Shown: piece by piece, positions 5,949 to 8,968 of the stretch
Position numbering within the stretch: position 1 is the first letter of the stretch
How the letters are laid out: every line of letters starts with the position of its first letter
Source: Alphaproteobacteria bacterium
GTDB taxonomy: Bacteria > Pseudomonadota > Alphaproteobacteria > ATCC43930 > CGMCC-115725
Assembly (NCBI GenBank): GCA_019237175.1
Contig: JAFAHP010000383.1
Span: 1-8,968, forward strand
DNA: 8,968 nucleotides
Direction: 5' to 3'
Made by a program: the position numbers and the translations under genes
Notes under the pieces: model-generated
Told to the model about the DNA's origin: nothing
What the model saw: the letters and a program-made list of their open reading frames with translations, nothing else
Databases searched by the model: none

Positions 5949-7007
5949 ATGCAGGAAATCAACATCCTGAGCATTCAGCGGATCGCTCCGGCGGAGCGAG
6001 CCAGGATCGAGGCTGTCGATCCGTCGATCCGATTGACGGATGCCGGCGGCTGGTTTGACGGCGAATATCGCGAGACGTGGCCGCCCTACACTGCAACCCG
6101 TTATCTGCGGCCGGGTTCGATCGGACAGGGAAGCCGTGCCGAGCGCGACGCGCTGTTGGCCGCCGCTGAAATCGTACTCGGCGGCTGGCCCTACCCCCTC
6201 GATCTGCGCGCCCGCGCGCACCGCTTGCGGTGGTTTCATCAACGCCCCGCCGGCGCCAGCAATCTGCTCCGCGGCGATCTGTGGGGCAGCGACGTGATTG
6301 CCACAACCTCGCGCGGTGTCGGCAGTACGTTGGCGATGGCGGAATACGCCGTCGCCGGCGTCCTCTATTTCGCCAAGTGCCTGAACCGCGTCGCACTCGA
6401 TCGGCAGACCAAAGCCTTTGATCACCGCCCCTACCGCTCGCTCTTGCTCGACGGCAAGACCGCATGCGTCGTCGGCGCTGGCGGCATCGGGCAGGACGTC
6501 GGCCGGCTCTGCGCCGGGCTCGGAATACGGGTCGTCGGCACCCGCCGCACGCCCCGGCCCGACGCGCCATTGCCGGCCGGCTTCAGCGAAATCGGCGGGC
6601 CCGCGGATCTCGACCGGTTCTTGCCGCACAGCGACTTTGTCGTGATCTGCTGCCAATGGACACCGGAGACCGATCGGCTGTTCAACACCGAACGGTTTGC
6701 CGTGATGAAACCGGGAAGTGTCTTGGTCAATGTCGCGCGCGGCGAGATCGTCGATGAAGACGCCATGTTCGAGGCCTTGCAACGCAATCATCTGCGCGGG
6801 GCTGTGCTCGACGTCTATGTCGGCGAGTTCGAGCATCCTCCGCCGGCGCGATTGTGGTCCGACCCACGGGTCTTGATCACACCGCATGTCTCAGGGGCGA
6901 GCGACGAGAACCGGCACGGCGCCATCGACATCTTCTGTGACAATCTGCGCGCTTATCTCGAAGGCCGCCCGTTGCGCAACGTCATCGATTGGCAGCGCGG
7001 CTACTAA
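5949..7007 (+). CDS. D-2-hydroxyacid dehydrogenase (NAD-dependent)
   Basis: The product has 352 residues, in the family range. It should interconvert a D-2-hydroxy acid and its 2-oxo acid using NAD(P). The substrate domain covers about 1-120 and the end of the protein. The nucleotide domain holds G176-A-G-G-I-G181 (GxGxxG). The catalytic set is present: R264 in NVARGEIVDE, an acidic residue (E293 or E295) in DVYVGEFEHPP, and H313 in ITPHVSG. After strand 2 the sequence reads GTRRTPRPD, with no acidic residue at the ribose position and two Arg, which hints at NADP preference. The ATG at 5949 has AGGA a few nt upstream. It follows the FAD oxidoreductase gene on the same strand. A pair of hairpins lies after its stop. 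Confidence 0.9.
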   Translation: MQEINILSIQRIAPAERARIEAVDPSIRLTDAGGWFDGEYRETWPPYTATRYLRPGSIGQGSRAERDALLAAAEIVLGGWPYPLDLRARAHRLRWFHQRPAGASNLLRGDLWGSDVIATTSRGVGSTLAMAEYAVAGVLYFAKCLNRVALDRQTKAFDHRPYRSLLLDGKTACVVGAGGIGQDVGRLCAGLGIRVVGTRRTPRPDAPLPAGFSEIGGPADLDRFLPHSDFVVICCQWTPETDRLFNTERFAVMKPGSVLVNVARGEIVDEDAMFEALQRNHLRGAVLDVYVGEFEHPPPARLWSDPRVLITPHVSGASDENRHGAIDIFCDNLRAYLEGRPLRNVIDWQRGY

Positions 7008-7038
7008 GAGATCTCAGGCCCACGGGTCCGCGATTTCG

Positions 7039-7112
7039 GATTGGAGCGCGGGCGTCCCGCCCGCGTCTCGTGTGCGAGAAGCTTCAGGCGGGTAGGATGC
7101 CCGCGGTCCGGA
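7039..7112. repeat. Palindromic intergenic repeat with a GC-rich hairpin
   Basis: CGCGGGCG at 7047-7054 pairs perfectly with CGCCCGCG at 7058-7065 around TCC. A second, weaker hairpin follows (GCGGG...CCCGC near 7088-7104). The whole unit from TTGGAGCGCGGGCG to CCCGCGGTCC looks like a mobile-type intergenic repeat. It falls 40 bp after the dehydrogenase stop and could also stall or end transcription. Confidence 0.6.
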
Positions 7113-7137
7113 TTTAAGCAAGGATGGGCTGCTCACA

Positions 7138-7160
7138 CCCCCCGCGGCAGTAGCGGGGGG
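7138..7160. terminator. Strong hairpin between convergent genes
   Basis: CCCCCCGC at 7138-7145 pairs with GCGGGGGG at 7153-7160, 8 bp around a 7-nt loop. It lies between the dehydrogenase (plus) and the small minus-strand gene whose stop is at 7175, the right place for a shared bidirectional terminator. No T-run follows on either strand, so this may be another repeat hairpin. Confidence 0.45.
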
Positions 7161-7174
7161 ACGGCGCGTGGCGC

Positions 7175-7495
7175 TCAGTCCGAAAGCCAGGTTTTGTACC
7201 CGCGGCGCAACGCCTTGCCCACCCGATGGGCGGTGTCGGTCCAGTCGCCTTTCGGGGATTCAGGCGCCGTCGATTTGCCGATTTCCTTGGCCCGCCGGCC
7301 CAACCGAAACAGCGTGTCGGTCCAGTTGCCGGCGGGGAACCCCGCCTCTTTGAGGCGGCGCTCGAGCCGCGCTTTTACGGCTTCCGCATTGGCCTTCTCG
7401 TTCCGGGTGGCGGCCGGATCCGCGACCACCGCCGCCACCGCCCGCAATTTGCGGCGCAGATCCGCAATCGATCCCAGAGGCGAATGAACGCGCAT
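7175..7495 (-). CDS. Small helical hypothetical protein
   Basis: The product has 106 residues, is basic and probably all-helical. I do not recognise a firm family. The stretch LRRKLRAVAAVVADPAATRNEKANAEAVKARLERRL at about 11-46 resembles the K-I-x-x-L-L-A-L-A...A-T-x-x-E-A-x-x-A helix pair of DUF2786-type proteins, a resemblance made by eye only. Two short repeats of W-T-D-T follow (NWTDTLFRLGRRAKEIGKS and DWTDTAHRVGKALRRGYKT), suggesting an internal duplication of about 28 residues. ATG at 7495 is preferred; a TTG at 7504 is in frame. No good ribosome binding site is visible. It is convergent with the dehydrogenase and divergent from the UxuA-like gene. Confidence 0.6.
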   Translation of the reverse strand: MRVHSPLGSIADLRRKLRAVAAVVADPAATRNEKANAEAVKARLERRLKEAGFPAGNWTDTLFRLGRRAKEIGKSTAPESPKGDWTDTAHRVGKALRRGYKTWLSD

Positions 7496-7622
7496 CGGCC
7501 GCAAGTTTAATGCAGCGATGCTTGCAACCCAAGACCGGATGACGGGGAGCTTTCAACCGCGAAAACGGCACCGGAACTGCTATGCTGCAACCGGCGCCAC
7601 CGGGGCGGACGGAGAAACGGCG

Positions 7623-8627
7623 ATGCATGTCGGCACGCAAATCAAGCCACGCGACGATACCGATTACCGCGTCTGGGCGCAGCTCGGGGTCAGGCATGTT
7701 TGCGTCGATCCGCCTGGCAACCCGCACCATTGGAGCCTCGATGACCTTTGCCGGCACAAGGAGCACGTCGAATCCTTCGGCCTGTCGCTCGACATGGTGC
7801 AATTGCCGATGTCGTCGCGGCCGATCGAGGAACAAGAGAGCCCGCACATTCTGCTCGGCCAAGAGCCGGAACGGCAGCGCGAGATCGACAGCATTTGCCG
7901 CTTGATCGAGCGGCTCGCCAGGGCCGGCATTCCCGCCGCCAAATATAATTTGACGATCGTCGGCATCCCCAGGACCGAGCGCGAAACTGGGCGGGGCGGT
8001 TCGCGCAACGCCGCCTTCCGCTGGAGCCGCGCCGACCAAGCAGCGCCGCCCACGGCCGCCGGGATCGTCTCGGAGGATCAATATTGGGAGCGGATCGACC
8101 ATTTTCTCGCTGCAGTGGTGCCGGTCGCGAGCGCCGCCAAGGTGCGTTTGGCGTGTCATCCGCAAGATCCCTATACGCCGCCAGGCTATCGCGGCGTAAC
8201 CAGCGTGCTCGGCACCGTCGACGGCCTCAAACGGTTTGTGACGATGCACGAGAGCCCCTATCACGGCCTCAATTTCTGCCAGGGGACCGTGGCCGAGATG
8301 CTCGACCACCCGGCGCGCGAGATTTTCGACGTGATCCGCTGGTTTGGCGAGCGCGGCAAACTGTTCAACGTGCACTTCCGCAACATCAAGGGCCGGCGGC
8401 TCGATTTTATGGAGGCGTTTCCCGACGAGGGCGATGTCGACATGACGCGCGCGGTCGCGGTCTATCGCGACGTCGGTTACCAATACATGCTGATGCCGGA
8501 TCACGTGCCGCAGATCGACGGCCGCGACCCGTCCGGCGTCGCCTTTGCCTATTGCTACGGTTATATCCAGGCGCTGATCGACGCGCTGGCGCGTCGTCCC
8601 GCCGCTAATCAGACGGCGGCCGAATGA
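7623..8627 (+). CDS. UxuA-superfamily (mannonate-dehydratase-like) TIM-barrel enzyme
   Basis: The product has 334 residues. Mannonate dehydratases convert D-mannonate to 2-keto-3-deoxygluconate using a metal held by His, Cys, His and Asp. The same four are visible: H179 in ACHPQDP, C219 in NFCQGT, H251 in NVHFRNIKG, and D293 in MPDH, in order and with family-like spacing. The N-terminal half is unusual: it is shorter than in E. coli UxuA and starts MHVGTQIKPRDDTDY, without the T-F-R-W-Y-G opening or the TALH motif of true UxuA. It may therefore act on another sugar acid. The ATG at 7623 follows GGAGA by 8 nt; upstream sequence to 7518 has no family character. Its 3' end overlaps an AraC relic on the other strand. 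Confidence 0.85.
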   Translation: MHVGTQIKPRDDTDYRVWAQLGVRHVCVDPPGNPHHWSLDDLCRHKEHVESFGLSLDMVQLPMSSRPIEEQESPHILLGQEPERQREIDSICRLIERLARAGIPAAKYNLTIVGIPRTERETGRGGSRNAAFRWSRADQAAPPTAAGIVSEDQYWERIDHFLAAVVPVASAAKVRLACHPQDPYTPPGYRGVTSVLGTVDGLKRFVTMHESPYHGLNFCQGTVAEMLDHPAREIFDVIRWFGERGKLFNVHFRNIKGRRLDFMEAFPDEGDVDMTRAVAVYRDVGYQYMLMPDHVPQIDGRDPSGVAFAYCYGYIQALIDALARRPAANQTAAE

Positions 8628-8713
8628 CGCTTTAGCCTGTCGAGGGGCGACTCGCCGAATAGTGACTTGTATCCGACCGCGAACCGACCGAGTTCCCACA
8701 GGGGGCAAACGTC
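8609..8713 (-). pseudogene. C-terminal relic of an AraC-family regulator
   Basis: The minus-strand frame reads DVCPLWELGRFAVGYKSLFGESPLDRLKR and then HSAAV before a stop at 8609. Trp-x-x-x-x-x-Phe followed by Y-K-x-x-F-G-E-S-P is the second helix-turn-helix end of AraC/XylS regulators. Everything upstream (N-terminal sensor and first HTH) is missing. The relic starts exactly where a composite palindrome ends at about 8715, so the gene was cut there. Its stop lies inside the 3' end of the UxuA-like gene. It is presumed non-functional. Confidence 0.75.
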
Positions 8714-8716
8714 TGA

Positions 8717-8786
8717 ATTCCCAGCCCCCGGGCTTAGCACCAGCGGGCCTTCGCTCGCGTAACCCGGGGGCCGCTTGCGCGGGAAT
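8717..8786. repeat. Composite palindromic element
   Basis: Outer arms ATTCCC (8717-8722) and GGGAAT (8781-8786) enclose a stem in which 8724-8732 pairs with 8763-8771 (9 bp) and TTA (8734-8736) with TAA (8760-8762), one base bulged. On the minus strand the right end reads CGTCATTCCCGCGCAAGCGG, half of a common alphaproteobacterial intergenic palindrome. The inner GC-rich hairpin looks like a second element placed inside it. Confidence 0.65.
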
Positions 8787-8901
8787 GACGAGAAAGGGAT
8801 CGAGGAGCCGGTCAGCCGATTTCTTGCCCAGCGCATTCCGCCAGCTCGGTACTGGCAGCCTATCGCGGATTAGGCTTTCGCTCATCTGCCCTGCGCTTGC
8901 T
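8787..8901. other. Intergenic stretch with a possible broken frame
   Basis: On the minus strand an ATG at 8885 opens MSESLIRDRLPVPSW and continues about 35 codons before entering the palindromic element, where it loses protein character. It lies 17 nt after the stop of the alpha/beta hydrolase with AGGG just before it. I cannot assign it to a family; it may be a gene start truncated by the repeat, or chance. Confidence 0.25.
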
Positions 8902-8968
8902 TCAATCCCGCAGAAAGTCGTGAACCAACTTCGCGAATTCCTCCGGCTTTTCCATTTCCGGCAGATGG
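8902..8968 (-). CDS. Alpha/beta hydrolase, last 21 codons only
   Basis: The window edge cuts this gene. The visible end reads HLPEMEKPEEFAKLVHDFLRD followed by a TGA at 8904-8902. The opening H-x-P-x-x-E-x-P-E-E-F, then a helix ending D-F-L, is the standard C-terminus of alpha/beta-hydrolase-fold esterases and dehalogenase-like enzymes, where this His is the catalytic-triad base. The nucleophile and acid lie outside the window, so substrate and intactness cannot be judged. Confidence 0.78.
   Translation of the reverse strand, partial: HLPEMEKPEEFAKLVHDFLRD

Noticed and set aside
5820..6887. A 355-codon minus-strand open frame
   Set aside because: It is the antisense shadow of the D-2-hydroxyacid dehydrogenase, which has its full catalytic set.
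7260..8885. A 541-codon open frame on the minus strand
   Set aside because: It lies opposite the UxuA-like gene, whose metal-binding motifs are clear; the minus frame is Arg/Ala/His-rich and has no domain character, an artefact of high GC.
1..8968. CRISPR array, tRNA, or insertion sequence with terminal repeats
   Set aside because: No regularly spaced direct repeats, cloverleaf sequence or transposase-like protein was seen; the repeats present are short palindromes.

Overview
The window reads as a high-GC alphaproteobacterial chromosome segment, perhaps from a soil or environmental Rhodospirillales/Rhizobiales-type organism. That guess rests on protein style, on the short palindromic intergenic repeats of the kind common in those groups, and on GC-rich codon use. 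No rRNA, tRNA, CRISPR array, phage gene or transposase was seen.

Left part (1-2200): a VapBC/FitAB-type toxin-antitoxin pair lies on the minus strand, with only the first 14 codons of the toxin inside the window. Next comes a decayed stretch holding a 172-bp near-copy of the 3' end of the amidohydrolase gene found 1.8 kb further on. A plus-strand GNAT acetyltransferase then converges on a minus-strand P-loop (AAA_28-like) ATPase, with palindromic repeats between them.

Middle (2198-4610, minus strand): a complete TIM-barrel amidohydrolase lies downstream of a HlyIII/PAQR-family membrane protein. Upstream of these is a small secreted protein of unknown function. Two genes in this block, the ATPase and the HlyIII protein, lack ATG/GTG/TTG at the start expected from the family; ATA and ATT stand there instead.

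Right part (4764-8627, mostly plus strand): an FAD-dependent DAO-type oxidoreductase is followed 63 bp later by a D-2-hydroxyacid dehydrogenase, probably as one operon. Then come two strong hairpins, a small convergent minus-strand gene, and a UxuA-superfamily (mannonate-dehydratase-like) TIM-barrel enzyme. Together these look like a small catabolic set for hydroxy acids, amino acids or sugar acids; the substrate cannot be read from the sequence. The right edge holds an AraC-family C-terminal relic joined to a composite palindrome, then the last 21 codons of an alpha/beta hydrolase.

Overall this is an ordinary accessory catabolic region with visible gene decay and repeat insertion. I see no convincing undescribed multi-gene system. 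The most notable points are the truncated duplicate under relaxed selection, the missing start codons, the repeat-derived C-terminus of the ATPase, and the composite palindrome at the AraC truncation point.
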